NCBI GenBank assembly: GCA_030682475.1
Contig: JAUXOA010000074.1
Location: 1 to 64,000, forward strand
Length of the DNA stretch: 64,000 nt
Direction: 5' to 3'
Source: Rhodoferax sp.
GTDB taxonomy: Bacteria > Pseudomonadota > Gammaproteobacteria > Burkholderiales > Burkholderiaceae_C
Shown: piece after piece, positions 16,686 through 26,000 of the stretch
Numbering within the stretch: position 1 is the stretch's first letter
Layout of the letters: the number at the start of each line of letters is the position of its first letter
The notes under the pieces: model-generated
Told to the model about the DNA's origin: nothing
Seen by the model: the letters and a program-made list of their open reading frames with translations, nothing else
Databases searched by the model: none
Translations under genes and position numbers: made by a program

Positions 16686-17179
16686 GCACACTGGCGCTGG
16701 ACGCCGAGGCGCTTTACCTTGAGTTGCTGGCGGGCGTGCGCGCCATGCATCGTCCGGGTATGCATTTGATTGGCGTGACCTCGGGCGGCGCCTGGCTGGC
16801 CGAGCGTCTGCAGCGCGACATGAACCTGGCAGAGCGTCCCGGCGTTATCTCATCTTCCATGCACCGTGATGACTACGCCCGGCGGGGCATGACGGCCGGC
16901 GCGCAAACGCAGATTGTCTTTGACGTGAATGATTCAAACATTATTCTTCTGGACGACGTACTTTTCACCGGACGCACCATCCGCGCCGTGATCAACGAAC
17001 TGTTTGACTTCGGCCGTCCGGCCAGCGTCAGGCTCGCGGTGCTGGTGGACCGGGGCGGGCGCGAGTTGCCAATTCAGGCTGACTTTTGCGCCGCGCGCGT
17101 GGCCTTGGCGGCCAACCAGTCATTGGCGCTGGCGCGCAGCGCGGCCGGGGTCTTCAGTTTCAACCTGGAGGCCTGCTAA
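16682..17179 (+). CDS. pyrR: PyrR bifunctional regulator / uracil phosphoribosyltransferase
   Basis: A 165-residue phosphoribosyltransferase-fold protein with the PRPP loop in IILLDDVLFTGRTIRAVINE and the N-terminal LIGVTSGGAWLAERL. The family converts uracil and PRPP to UMP, and in Gram-positive bacteria it also attenuates pyr mRNA. It is encoded immediately before pyrB (3 bases apart), so a role in the pyrimidine operon is expected. No attenuator is visible in the tight junction, so any RNA regulation would have to act further upstream. Confidence 0.92.
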   Translation: MSTLALDAEALYLELLAGVRAMHRPGMHLIGVTSGGAWLAERLQRDMNLAERPGVISSSMHRDDYARRGMTAGAQTQIVFDVNDSNIILLDDVLFTGRTIRAVINELFDFGRPASVRLAVLVDRGGRELPIQADFCAARVALAANQSLALARSAAGVFSFNLEAC

Positions 17180-17182
17180 GCC

Positions 17183-18145
17183 ATGCTTTACAAGCGCAAT
17201 CCCCAACTCAACAAAAACGGCGAGCTGATTCACCTGCTCTCGATCGAGGGCTTGCCCAAAAGCATCCTGACCCAGGTGCTCGATACCGCGACGAATTTCG
17301 TCAGCGTCAATGATCGCGAAGTTAAAAAAGTGCCACTGCTGCGTGGCAAAAGCGTGTTCAACCTCTTCTTCGAGAACTCGACCCGCACCCGTACCACCTT
17401 CGAGATCGCGGCCACCCGTCTCAGTGCCGATGTCATCAATCTGGACATCGCGCGCTCTTCGGCCGCCAAAGGCGAGTCGCTGCTCGACACCATTGCCAAC
17501 CTGAGCGCCATGGCGGCCGACCTGTTTGTGGTGCGGCACAGCGAGTCGGGCGCGCCTTACCTGATTGCCCAGCATGTGGCGCCGCACGTGCACGTGATCA
17601 ATGCCGGCGACGGGCACCACGCGCACCCGACGCAAGGCTTGCTGGACATGTACACCATCCGGCATTTCAAGAAAGATTTTTCCAACCTGACGGTGGCCAT
17701 CGTTGGTGATGTGCTGCACTCCCGCGTGGCGCGTTCCGATATTCATGCCCTCACCACACTCGGCTGTGCCGAGGTGCGCGTGGTGGGGCCCAAGACGCTG
17801 GTGCCCTCCGACATGGCCCCCATGGGTGTGCGCGTTTGCCACACCCTGGAGGAGGGCATTCGTGGTTGCGATGTCATCATCATGCTGCGCCTGCAAAGTG
17901 AGCGCATGAGTGGTGCGTTGTTGCCCTCCAGCCAGGAGTTTTTCAAGAGTTATGGCCTGACACCTGAGAAGCTGTTGCTGGCCAAACCGGATGCCATCGT
18001 GATGCACCCGGGGCCGATCAACCGCGGGGTGGAAATTGACTCGGCCGTGGTGGACGGCGTCCAGAGCGTGATTTTGCCGCAGGTGACCTTTGGCATCGCG
18101 GTGCGCATGGCGGTGATGAGCATTGTGGCCGGGAACGAGACCTGA
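17183..18145 (+). CDS. pyrB: Aspartate carbamoyltransferase catalytic subunit
   Basis: A 320-residue ATCase that joins carbamoyl phosphate and aspartate, the first committed step of pyrimidine synthesis. The carbamoyl phosphate loop is [58 protein letters not shown] and [13 protein letters not shown] are further active-site segments. No pyrI regulatory subunit is present; instead the next gene is a degenerate dihydroorotase, the layout of class A ATCase complexes (PyrB–PyrC') in Pseudomonas. Confidence 0.96.
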   Translation: MLYKRNPQLNKNGELIHLLSIEGLPKSILTQVLDTATNFVSVNDREVKKVPLLRGKSVFNLFFENSTRTRTTFEIAATRLSADVINLDIARSSAAKGESLLDTIANLSAMAADLFVVRHSESGAPYLIAQHVAPHVHVINAGDGHHAHPTQGLLDMYTIRHFKKDFSNLTVAIVGDVLHSRVARSDIHALTTLGCAEVRVVGPKTLVPSDMAPMGVRVCHTLEEGIRGCDVIIMLRLQSERMSGALLPSSQEFFKSYGLTPEKLLLAKPDAIVMHPGPINRGVEIDSAVVDGVQSVILPQVTFGIAVRMAVMSIVAGNET

Positions 18146-18146
18146 T

Positions 18147-19451
18147 ATGAAGACACTGACGACGATTCTGATCAAAGGCGGCCGGGTCATCGATCCGGCC
18201 AGTGGGTTCGATGAAATTGCGGATGTAGCCCTCGCCAATGGGGTGGTTATAGCTATTAAAAATATAGCGCCTGATTTCCACCCGAACCAGACCATCGACG
18301 CCACTGGCTGCATTGTTGCGCCCGGCCTGCTGGACCTGGCGGTGCGCCTGCGCGAGCCTGACCATAAGTACGAAGGCATGCTGGAGTCCGAGCTGGCCGC
18401 CGCCGTGGCGGGTGGCGTCACCAGTCTGGTCTGCCTGCCCGATACCGAGCCGGTGCTGGACGAGCCGGGCCTGGTCGAAATGCTGCGTTTTCGGGCGGAG
18501 AAGCTGAACCAGTGCCACGTCTACCCGCTGGGTGCCTTGACCCGCAAGCTCGAAGGTGAAACCCTGACCGAGATGCTGGAGCTGAGCGAGGCCGGCTGTG
18601 TCGCTTTCAGCCAGGCCGAAGTGCCGCTGGCCAACACGCAGGTCATGCTGCGTGCGTTTCAGTACGCCAGCACCTTCGGCTACGCCGTCTGGCTGCGACC
18701 GCAGGAATTGTTCCTTGGCAGTGGCGTGGCGGCCAGTGGTGCGCTGGCCACCCGCCTGGGCCTGAGCGGCGTGCCGGTGGCGGCTGAAACGATTGCCCTG
18801 CACACCATTTTTGAGTTGACGCGGGCCACTGGTGCCCGGGTGCATCTGTGTCGACTCAGCAGTGCGGCCGGGGTCGCCCTGGTGCGCCAGGCCAAGCAGG
18901 GCGGATTGAACGTGACGTGTGACATCAGCATCAACTCACTGCACCTGACGGATGCCGACATCGGTTACTTTGACAGCCGGGCCCGGCTCAACCCGCCTTT
19001 GCGCCAACAGCGCGACCGCGATGCCCTGCGCGCAGCGCTTGCGGACGGCACCATCGATGCGCTGGTGTCTGACCACACGCCGGTGGGCGAAGATGCCAAA
19101 GCCTTGCCGTTTGCGGAAAGCGAGGCCGGTGCCACCGGGGTCGAGCTGCTGTTGAGCCTGGCGCTCAAATGGAGCCTAGACGGTGGCGCGAGCCTGGCGC
19201 GTGCGCTGGCGGTGCTGACCAGTGGGCCGGCGGCTGTGCTGGGTGCGTCACTGGGTAAACGTCAGGGCCGCGTCGGCCGTCTGGTAGTGGGCGGGGTGGC
19301 GGACCTGTGTGTGTTTGACCCCCAGGCGGCATGGACGGTTGCGCCCGCTGCCTTGCGCAGCCAGGGCAAACACACGCCGTTCTCGGGCTATGAGTTACCT
19401 GGCCGCGTGCGCTGCACGATCATCGGTGGGCAAGTGGCGTTTCAGGCCTGA
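18147..19451 (+). CDS. pyrX: Dihydroorotase-like protein, probably non-catalytic PyrC'
   Basis: A 434-residue amidohydrolase-fold protein that resembles dihydroorotase throughout (ILIKGGRVIDPASGFDE, VSDHTPVGEDAKALPF, GVADLCVFDP). The metal-binding HxH that normally reads DLHVHLREPG is here DLAVRLREPDHK, so both histidines are gone. It is therefore unlikely to cyclise carbamoyl-aspartate. In Pseudomonas an equivalent inactive PyrC' is needed to assemble active ATCase dodecamers, and the same role is inferred here. ATG 18147 starts 1 base after the pyrB stop. Its 3' end overlaps the convergent ABC ATPase gene by 10 bases. Confidence 0.88.
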   Translation: MKTLTTILIKGGRVIDPASGFDEIADVALANGVVIAIKNIAPDFHPNQTIDATGCIVAPGLLDLAVRLREPDHKYEGMLESELAAAVAGGVTSLVCLPDTEPVLDEPGLVEMLRFRAEKLNQCHVYPLGALTRKLEGETLTEMLELSEAGCVAFSQAEVPLANTQVMLRAFQYASTFGYAVWLRPQELFLGSGVAASGALATRLGLSGVPVAAETIALHTIFELTRATGARVHLCRLSSAAGVALVRQAKQGGLNVTCDISINSLHLTDADIGYFDSRARLNPPLRQQRDRDALRAALADGTIDALVSDHTPVGEDAKALPFAESEAGATGVELLLSLALKWSLDGGASLARALAVLTSGPAAVLGASLGKRQGRVGRLVVGGVADLCVFDPQAAWTVAPAALRSQGKHTPFSGYELPGRVRCTIIGGQVAFQA

Positions 19452-20611
19452 GGAAGCGAAGAAAGTGTGGCGTCAGCGATGACCGGCCGGGTGGTGCGTT
19501 CACAGGGCATGCGGCACATTTTGCCGTCGCTCGCCGGGCACTCGCGGTTGAAGGTGACCACATGGTCCACTTGGGCGCGAATGCCAATCCACTCGCCTAT
19601 TTTGTGGTCGTGATGGCTGGGCACGTGAGCCATCACCGTGTCGCCACTGGCCAGGCGCAAGGTGTACAAAAATTCAGAGCCGCGAAACGCCTTGCGAATA
19701 ATTTCAGCCTTCACCGGCGCATCGTCGTCATGCACGATGTCATCGGCGCGCAGCAGCACATCACAGGCACCGCCGGAAAAAGCACAGGTGAGCGGGCATT
19801 CGGCAACATCGGTGAGGTCGCCCAAGGGGGTTTGAACTACGACCTGCTGATTGACCTGGCGGATCACAGCCGGGGCAAACACGCCATGGCCAATGAATTC
19901 GGCGACAAAGCGTGAAGCGGGGCGATGGTACAGCGTGTAGGCGTCGTCCCACTGGTGGAGTTGCCCTTCATGCATGACGCCAATGGTGTCGCCAATGGCA
20001 AAAGCTTCGAGCTGGTCGTGGGTGACAAACAGCGCAGTGGCTTTTGCAGCCTTGAGAATGGTGCGTACTTCGTGCGCCAGACGCTCGCGCAAGTCCACAT
20101 CCAGATTGGAAAAAGGTTCGTCCAGCAACAGCAAGCGGGGCTTGGGCGCCAGGGCGCGCGCCAGGGCGACGCGCTGCTGCTGGCCGCCCGAGAGTTCATG
20201 GGGGAGGCGTGCTTCCTGGCCTGCCAGACCGACCAGTTCCAGCGCCTCTGCCACGCGGGTGGCACGCTGGTTGCGCGGCAGATGGTGCAGGCCAAAGCCG
20301 ACGTTGCGCCCCACAGTCAAATGAGGAAACAAAGCATAGTCCTGAAACACCATGCCAATCTGCCGATCCTCCGGCGCTACGTTCAGGTTGGCACTGCTGA
20401 CCACCTGGCCGGCCAGTTTGATGACTCCCGCTGCCGCCGGTTCGAGACCGGCCACCGCACGCAGCAAGGTGGTTTTGCCGCAGCCGGACGGCCCAATCAG
20501 CACGCCGATGTCGCCCGAATGCAGGCCAAACGACACGTCGCGCACGGCGGCATGGCTGCGGCCAGCGTAAGCAACGCGGAGTTGTGAGACCTCTAGGAAC
20601 ATGACTCTCAT
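19442..20611 (-). CDS. fbpC: Iron(III)-type ABC transporter ATP-binding protein
   Basis: A 389-residue importer ATPase of the FbpC/sugar-iron type. Walker A is GPSGCGKTT, the Q-loop lies in GMVFQDYALFPHLTVGRNV, the signature is LSGGQQQR, and Walker B is LLLLDEPFSNLD, with the H-loop in ALFVTHDQLEA. The C-terminal 140 residues form the TOBE-type regulatory domain. It pairs with the divergent permease gene. ATGs at 20611 and 20602 are both possible starts. Substrate (ferric iron) is inferred from family resemblance and a candidate Fur site. Confidence 0.9.
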   Translation of the reverse strand: MRVMFLEVSQLRVAYAGRSHAAVRDVSFGLHSGDIGVLIGPSGCGKTTLLRAVAGLEPAAAGVIKLAGQVVSSANLNVAPEDRQIGMVFQDYALFPHLTVGRNVGFGLHHLPRNQRATRVAEALELVGLAGQEARLPHELSGGQQQRVALARALAPKPRLLLLDEPFSNLDVDLRERLAHEVRTILKAAKATALFVTHDQLEAFAIGDTIGVMHEGQLHQWDDAYTLYHRPASRFVAEFIGHGVFAPAVIRQVNQQVVVQTPLGDLTDVAECPLTCAFSGGACDVLLRADDIVHDDDAPVKAEIIRKAFRGSEFLYTLRLASGDTVMAHVPSHHDHKIGEWIGIRAQVDHVVTFNRECPASDGKMCRMPCERTTRPVIADATLSSLPQA

Positions 20612-20617
20612 TGTAGA

Positions 20618-20632
20618 TGCTTACAATTCTCA
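20618..20632. promoter_or_regulatory. Candidate Fur box between fbpC and fbpB
   Basis: Within the 48-base divergent intergenic region, the minus strand reads TGAGAATTGTAAGCA. The first half matches the Fur half-site TGATAAT at six of seven positions; the second half is weaker (four of seven). Its place between two divergent iron-transport-like genes is what supports the call. Confidence 0.4.
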
Positions 20633-20659
20633 TTTGCACAAAGTCGGAACACCTCTTTC

Positions 20660-22294
20660 ATGCCACCTCGCGGACTACGTTGGTTTCGCCAATTTTTGTT
20701 ACTCACCCTGACGCTGGCGTTCATGCTGCCGGTGCTCGCAGTGCTCGCGTCATGGTTGCCCTGGGGTGACTCGGGCTTTGCTGCCGCGCAGATCCTGCGC
20801 GAGATGAGCAGCACCGTGTTACCCGACTACATCTGGACCACCGTTCTCCTGTGTCTGATGGTGGCCGTCGGTGTGGTGCTGGTCGGTTTATCTGCGGCCG
20901 CTGCCGTCACCATGTTCGATTTTCCGGGTCGCCGGGTATTCGAGTGGGCCTTACTCTTGCCGCTCGCCATGCCCGCTTATGTGGTGGCCTATGCGTACAC
21001 CGACTTTCTTCAGTTCAGCGGTCCCTTGCAGACTTTTGTGCGTGCGGTGCTGGGTGTTGAGGGGCGCGTGTTCCCCGAGATTCGCAGCCTGGGCGGCGCG
21101 GCCTGGGTGTTTACCTTTTCGCTTTATCCCTATGTGTACCTGCTGGCCCGCACCGCGCTGGGTGAGCGGGCTTCGCACCTGATGGAAGCGGCGCGCCTGC
21201 TCGGAGCGCCGATGCGCCGACGCATCTCGGAAGTGGCCTTGCCCTTGGCCCGCCCCGCCGTGGCGGCTGGAGCGGCCTTGGCGCTGATGGAAACGCTGGC
21301 CGATTTTGGGGTGTCGAGTTACTTCGGTATCCAGACTTTTACGGCCGGTATTTACAAGGCCTGGCTCTCCATGGACAACCGCATTGCCGCCGCGCAACTG
21401 GCCACCATGCTGCTGCTGATGGTGGCCTTGTTGCTGTTTCTGGAACAGCGTGCGCAAAAGCGCATGCGCTTCTCCGTGGCCCGCGGTGGGCGCGCTGGTG
21501 CCATGGATGCGCGGCCTTATGCGTTGCAGGGCCGCACCAAATGGCTGGCCTGGGGGGTATGCGGTGCACCGGTGTTCCTCGGCTTTGTGTTGCCCGTGCT
21601 GTTCATGTTGCGGCCCTTGATGGTCGACTGGTCGGTTTTGTCGTGGGGGCAGTTCCTCGGCTGGGCCATCAACAGCCTGCGACTTGGCCTCCTCAGCGCC
21701 GTGCTCGCCGTCGGGTTGGCCCTGCTACTCGCGTTCAACCTGCGCCGTGGCCCGGATCTGCCGACCCGCCTGGCGGTGCAACTGGTTGGCCTGGGTTATG
21801 CGGTGCCCGGTGCGGTGATCGTGGTGGGGCTGCTGCTGCCGGTAGGCTGGCTGCAGACCGTGGCGCCGCAAAGCAGCGTCGGCTATTACATCACTGCCAC
21901 CTCGCTGGGGCTGGTGTGGGCCTATCTGGTGCGGTTCTGCGCCGTGGCGCTGCAGTCGGTGCAAAGCGGCTACGCCCGAATTCCGGCCAGTTTTGACGAT
22001 TCGGCCCGCATGCTGGGCACTGGCGATATCACTCTACTGCGTCGCGTGCACTGGCCGCTGCTGAAACGATCCACCGCTGCGGCCGCTTTGCTGGTGTTTG
22101 TCGACGTGATGAAGGAGTTGCCCGCCACCCTGGTGCTGCGCCCGTTCAACAGCGATACCCTGGCCGTGGTGGCTTACCAACTGGCGCGCGACGAACGTCT
22201 GGGTGAGGCGGCACTGCCATCATTGGCGCTGGTACTGGTGGGGCTGATCCCGGTCGTTCTGCTGAGCCGCACCTTGCGTGACCCAAGCCGTTGA
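20660..22294 (+). CDS. fbpB: Iron(III)-type ABC transporter permease (fused double unit)
   Basis: A 544-residue membrane protein with about twelve hydrophobic segments. It has two copies of the importer permease fold, each with an EAA-type loop: LMEAARLLGAPMRRRISEVALPLARP in the first half and SARMLGTGDITLLRRVHWPLLKR in the second. This duplicated layout is typical of FbpB/SfuB ferric iron permeases. It is divergent from the ATPase gene. No periplasmic binding protein gene is next to it, so that component must be elsewhere or shared. Confidence 0.9.
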   Translation: MPPRGLRWFRQFLLLTLTLAFMLPVLAVLASWLPWGDSGFAAAQILREMSSTVLPDYIWTTVLLCLMVAVGVVLVGLSAAAAVTMFDFPGRRVFEWALLLPLAMPAYVVAYAYTDFLQFSGPLQTFVRAVLGVEGRVFPEIRSLGGAAWVFTFSLYPYVYLLARTALGERASHLMEAARLLGAPMRRRISEVALPLARPAVAAGAALALMETLADFGVSSYFGIQTFTAGIYKAWLSMDNRIAAAQLATMLLLMVALLLFLEQRAQKRMRFSVARGGRAGAMDARPYALQGRTKWLAWGVCGAPVFLGFVLPVLFMLRPLMVDWSVLSWGQFLGWAINSLRLGLLSAVLAVGLALLLAFNLRRGPDLPTRLAVQLVGLGYAVPGAVIVVGLLLPVGWLQTVAPQSSVGYYITATSLGLVWAYLVRFCAVALQSVQSGYARIPASFDDSARMLGTGDITLLRRVHWPLLKRSTAAAALLVFVDVMKELPATLVLRPFNSDTLAVVAYQLARDERLGEAALPSLALVLVGLIPVVLLSRTLRDPSR

Positions 22295-22307
22295 GACCCC
22301 CAATCCA

Positions 22308-22751
22308 TCAGGGCTTCAGGTAAACGTAACCTTCCCTGGCCTGCAGTTTGGCGATTTCAGCTACGCCCGAGGGAACAAATTTGGCTTCGGGTATGAACTG
22401 CGTCTTTTCTATCTTGCGGCTTTTCAGGGTGATTTCGCACACGTCGAATGTCACTCCCTTGGCGCTAAGTTGCTCCACTGTGATGTTATAAGGATTGCCA
22501 TTCTTGTCCTTGGCGTCAGTCATCAAAAAATCCACCCCCTGGGCATGGCTTACCACCACGATCTTGGCCGTGGGGTCCACTTCCAGGTGATTGCCGACAT
22601 TGCGCATCACCGCCGTAGCGTTGACGGAGTCGTTGATGTGATAAACCGCCTTGACCGGCCCACCGCTACCGGTCGAGGCACAACCGCTCAAGCCGATGGC
22701 AGCAACCGCTGCGAGAACAAGGAAAATGCTACGCTTAAATAGGCTTGTCAT
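22308..22751 (-). CDS. DsrE/DsrF-like lipoprotein
   Basis: A 147-residue exported lipoprotein with lipobox AIGLSGC near residue 24, followed by a DsrE-type fold: AVYHINDSVNATAVMRNVGN, KIVVVSHAQGVDFL, GVTFDVCEITL, and a C-terminal AEIAKLQAREGYVYLKP. The Cys in FDVCEITL is the position of the sulfur-carrying or conserved Cys in this family. DsrE-type proteins take part in sulfur relay. It lies 79 bases after fccB on the same strand, supporting a role in periplasmic sulfur chemistry. Exact function is not known. Confidence 0.82.
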   Translation of the reverse strand: MTSLFKRSIFLVLAAVAAIGLSGCASTGSGGPVKAVYHINDSVNATAVMRNVGNHLEVDPTAKIVVVSHAQGVDFLMTDAKDKNGNPYNITVEQLSAKGVTFDVCEITLKSRKIEKTQFIPEAKFVPSGVAEIAKLQAREGYVYLKP

Positions 22752-22830
22752 GTGTTTTTTCCAATAGTTAAAAAATAAAATGCTGACTTATCACTTCCCC
22801 ATCAACCCCCTGCGGAGGCTGTATTTCAGA

Positions 22831-24108
22831 TCATAAAAGCGTATCAGCCCAGATGTTCTGCGCCCAGTTCCAGGCGTAGACGCCTTCAAGCTCATTGGGC
22901 GCAGCCGAGACGCCGCCCGAACCGGCTACCGTCTTGTAGGTTTTCTCCGCCGCCACATACTGGTGCACCGAGGCCACGTGAACGACCAGCTTGTCATTGA
23001 TGAAGCTGTAGCAGGTGTTGGTCAGCACCGGCTGTGGGTTGACCTCGATGCCGGAGAGCTGGGCCACTACGGCGGCGGCGACAACCTTGCCATGCGAGTT
23101 GGCCATGTGACCGGATTTGGGCATGGCAGGGGCTGAGAGCACAGAGTCACCGATGATGTGCACGTCTTTGGCGGCGGTGGATTCAAACGTCAGGTAATTG
23201 ACATCGCACCAGCGTGCGTTGGCGTTGGCCAGGCCGGACCTCATGGCGATGGCGCCAGCGCTCATGTTGGGCAGTACGTTGAGCACATTGGCCTGGACGT
23301 CGTTTTGAACTTCAAACTTGACTGTGTTGGTTTTGGCATCCACCGCCACGGCCTTGTGTCCACCGCGGTATTCCAGCATACCCTGGTAGTTATCGGCCCA
23401 GAACTTCTTGAACAGCGGCCCCTTGGAGGTGACATCCGGGTTGGCATCCAGAATCAGGACTTTGGATTTGGGCTTGACCTTTTTGAAGTAGCTGGCCACC
23501 TGGCTGGCCCGCTCGTACGGGCCCGGCGGGCAGCGGTAGGGGGCCAGGGGAATGGTCAGGGCATAGACACCGCCATCGGGCATGGCTTCGAGCTGGCGAC
23601 GCAGGGCCAGGGTTTCCGGACCGGCCTTCCACGCCTGCAAAATTTGCCCCGACGCATGGGCGGCTTGCAGGCCTTCGATGCTGCTCCAGGTCAGGTCAAT
23701 GCCGGGGGACAGGATCAGCTTGTCATAGGCAATCGTGGCACCACCGGCCAAGGTGACGGTTTTTTTGGCGGCGTCGATGGCGCTCACCATGTCCTTGACG
23801 CGGATGACGCCGTGCTTGCCGCTGAGATTGTCGTAGGGTGTGGTGATATCACCCATGGTCTTGGAGCCACCCAGCACCAGATTGGAAATAGGGCAGGAAA
23901 CAAAGTTGCTGTTGGGCTCGACCATCAGCACATCGATCTTGTAGTTGGACAGCATGCGCACATACTTGGCCGCTGTCGCGCCGCCGTAGCCACCGCCAAT
24001 GACGACCACCCTGGCTTTGCTCGGAATGGTGCCGGTGGTGGCGCAGCCGGCCAGGCCGCCCAGTGTGCCGAGGGCAAGAGAAGCTTGAACAAAACTGCGT
24101 CTTTTCAT
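22831..24108 (-). CDS. fccB: Flavocytochrome c sulfide dehydrogenase flavoprotein subunit
   Basis: A 425-residue exported flavoprotein. The signal MKRRSFVQASLALGTLGG has a twin-arginine pattern, consistent with export of a folded FAD protein. The FAD fold starts ARVVVIGGGYGGATAAKYVR; redox-active cysteines are expected in FVSCPISN and NTCYSFIND, and IIGDSVL is the C-terminal FAD segment. FCSD oxidises sulfide to sulfane sulfur or polysulfide and passes electrons to the cytochrome subunit. ATG 24108 has GGAGGG upstream. It follows the cytochrome gene by 13 bases. Confidence 0.9.
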   Translation of the reverse strand: MKRRSFVQASLALGTLGGLAGCATTGTIPSKARVVVIGGGYGGATAAKYVRMLSNYKIDVLMVEPNSNFVSCPISNLVLGGSKTMGDITTPYDNLSGKHGVIRVKDMVSAIDAAKKTVTLAGGATIAYDKLILSPGIDLTWSSIEGLQAAHASGQILQAWKAGPETLALRRQLEAMPDGGVYALTIPLAPYRCPPGPYERASQVASYFKKVKPKSKVLILDANPDVTSKGPLFKKFWADNYQGMLEYRGGHKAVAVDAKTNTVKFEVQNDVQANVLNVLPNMSAGAIAMRSGLANANARWCDVNYLTFESTAAKDVHIIGDSVLSAPAMPKSGHMANSHGKVVAAAVVAQLSGIEVNPQPVLTNTCYSFINDKLVVHVASVHQYVAAEKTYKTVAGSGGVSAAPNELEGVYAWNWAQNIWADTLL

Positions 24109-24121
24109 GATGCCCTCCGGC

Positions 24122-24439
24122 TTAGCGTTTGGTTGCGGCGAAATAGTTGGCAAGGCTGTCGATCTGCTGATCGGTGTAGCCCTTGCTAAGCTGGTGCATC
24201 ACCGTGGCTGGACGCGAGCCGTCCTTGAAGGCCTTCATTTGAGTGAGCATGTAGCTCTTGGGCATGCCGACCAGCGCGGGAATCGCCGAGCCATCCACCG
24301 TGCGGCCATCGGTGCCGTGGCAATTGGCGCAGGTCGCGGCGAGGGCGCGCGTGTGCAGGGCGGCCGCATCCTGCGCCATCGTGGCGCTGGTGGTAGCTGC
24401 CATCAGTAGCGCCGCCGCAAGGTGAGTTTTGATGTGCAT
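24122..24439 (-). CDS. fccA: Periplasmic monohaem cytochrome c (sulfide dehydrogenase partner)
   Basis: A 105-residue cytochrome: signal peptide ending around TSATMAQ, haem-binding CANCHGTDG at about residues 37-40, and an axial Met probably in PATVMHQLSKGY. It is small compared with the dihaem FccA of Allochromatium and more like the single-haem partner seen in other sulfur oxidisers. It is immediately upstream of fccB with good ribosome-binding sites (GGAGAT before its ATG), so it should be the electron acceptor of the flavoprotein. Confidence 0.88.
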   Translation of the reverse strand: MHIKTHLAAALLMAATTSATMAQDAAALHTRALAATCANCHGTDGRTVDGSAIPALVGMPKSYMLTQMKAFKDGSRPATVMHQLSKGYTDQQIDSLANYFAATKR

Positions 24440-24606
24440 GGCCGATCTCCTTCACTAAGAGCTATCAATTGATAGGAATGTAATGAAAGTATCAGCCCAT
24501 GTCATGCGGGTAAACACGTACTGGCGGCTGTTGCTTCATGACGCTGTCCCCGTAGCGCTCAAGAATGCTTGCAAAATCCATACCCATTCCCCATAATTCA
24601 GTGACG

Positions 24607-25563
24607 ATGACAATGAAAAATTTCTTTGACTGGCGCTGCCTGGCCGCACTGTGGCTTACGTTGGGCGTCGGCACGGCCTATGCTGCCGAAGTGCCGCCCA
24701 TGGTGGCGCAAAAGGTGTCGGCCTTTGCCTGGTACGTCCAGGGCGTGTCGGCCCTGGGTTCGCCCGCCAACCAGAACTTCATCTCCAATGCGGGGTTCGT
24801 GGTGACGCCGGCCGGCGTGGTGGTGATTGATGCGCTAGGCTCGCCTGCATTGGCCACGCGTTTGATCGCCGAGATCCGCAAGGTGACGCAGCAACCCATT
24901 ACGCACCTTATCGTGACGCATTACCATGCCGACCACATTTACGGCCTGCAGACGTTCAAGGCGCAGGGCGCCCGCATCATCGCGCACCGTGCCGCGCTGG
25001 AATATCTGAATTCGGAAACAGCCCGCCTGCGGCTTGAGGTGTCGCGTCAGGAGCTCGCGCCCTGGGTCAATGCCCAAACCCGGCTGGTCGAGGCCGACGA
25101 GTGGATCGAGGGTGACAAAGAGCTGGTGGTGGGGGGCGTGCGTTTCCAGATCAGACTCGTGGGCCCGGCGCATACGCCGGAAGACCTGGTGATCTATATG
25201 CCCTCGGAAAAGGTGCTGTTCGCCGGCGACCTGGTGTTCCGCAGTCGCATTCCTTATGTGGGCCAGGCCGACAGCCGCCACTGGATTACCTCGCTCGACA
25301 AACTGCTTGCGTTTGATGCGAAAGTCATCGTGCCGGGTCACGGGCCGTTGTCTCTTGAGGCCCGCAAAGACATGCAGCTCACGCGCGAGTACCTGGTTTA
25401 TCTGCGGGCCACGATGGGGCAGGCGGCCAGGAATCTTGAGCCCTTCGATGACGCGTACAAGGCCACCGACTGGACCCGGTTCGAACACCTGCCGCTGTTT
25501 CGTGCGGCCAATCGCATGAACGCCTACAACACCTACCTGCTGCTCGAACAGGAGAAAAACTGA
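24607..25563 (+). CDS. Periplasmic metallo-beta-lactamase-fold hydrolase (SoxH-like)
   Basis: A 318-residue protein with a Sec signal ending AYAA. The metal site is complete: THYHADH, GPAHTPED, FAGDLVF and VPGHGPL supply all the usual ligands. It resembles SoxH-related MBL proteins found in sulfur-oxidation and quinoprotein gene clusters; the substrate is unknown. ATG 24607 was chosen because it directly precedes the signal peptide; ATG 24613 is equally possible. It is divergent from fccAB and overlaps the next gene by 1 base. Confidence 0.8.
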   Translation: MTMKNFFDWRCLAALWLTLGVGTAYAAEVPPMVAQKVSAFAWYVQGVSALGSPANQNFISNAGFVVTPAGVVVIDALGSPALATRLIAEIRKVTQQPITHLIVTHYHADHIYGLQTFKAQGARIIAHRAALEYLNSETARLRLEVSRQELAPWVNAQTRLVEADEWIEGDKELVVGGVRFQIRLVGPAHTPEDLVIYMPSEKVLFAGDLVFRSRIPYVGQADSRHWITSLDKLLAFDAKVIVPGHGPLSLEARKDMQLTREYLVYLRATMGQAARNLEPFDDAYKATDWTRFEHLPLFRAANRMNAYNTYLLLEQEKN

Positions 25564-25964
25564 TGTCAAGGTCCCTATTGCCCACGGCAGATTCACTGCC
25601 CGATGAACTCGCACAGGCCCTGAAAAAAGGCAGTCCCTTGCTGGTACTGGTCAGTCTTGATGGCTGCCCGTTTTGCAAAGTGGCCCGCGAGAACTATCTT
25701 GGCCCGATGCGGGAGCAGCAGGGGCTGCCGGTGGTGCAGATTGACATGCGCAGCAGTCGGGCGATCAGGGACTTCAAGGGGGCGACGCTCACCCAGGATC
25801 AATTAATCCGCAGTTGGGGCATCAAAGTGGTGCCCACCGTGCTGTTTTTTGGCTCCGGTGGTGTGGAAATTGCCGAGCGTCTGGTAGGGGGGTATATCCC
25901 CGACTTTTATGGCGCCTATCTCGATGGCCGGCTGCGCCTGGCGCGTGTTGCGCTGCGTTCCTGA
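25563..25964 (+). CDS. Thioredoxin-fold protein (SoxW-like)
   Basis: A 133-residue thioredoxin-like protein with active site GCPFCKVAREN and a cis-proline region KVVPTVLFF. No convincing signal peptide is seen, so unlike many SoxW proteins it could be cytoplasmic, although a short hydrophobic run near residue 25 precedes the CPFC. Its ATG overlaps the stop of the MBL gene (TGATG), so the two are coupled and probably work on the same pathway, perhaps reducing disulfides or persulfides. Confidence 0.75.
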   Translation: MSRSLLPTADSLPDELAQALKKGSPLLVLVSLDGCPFCKVARENYLGPMREQQGLPVVQIDMRSSRAIRDFKGATLTQDQLIRSWGIKVVPTVLFFGSGGVEIAERLVGGYIPDFYGAYLDGRLRLARVALRS

Positions 25965-26000
25965 TTGATGACAAGCTGATGCACTCTTGTGGTTCAGGGT

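Noticed and set aside
23158-24189. 343-codon open frame opposite fccB
   Set aside because: It is a Gly/Val/His-rich shadow frame; fccB has FAD and redox Cys motifs and a ribosome-binding site.
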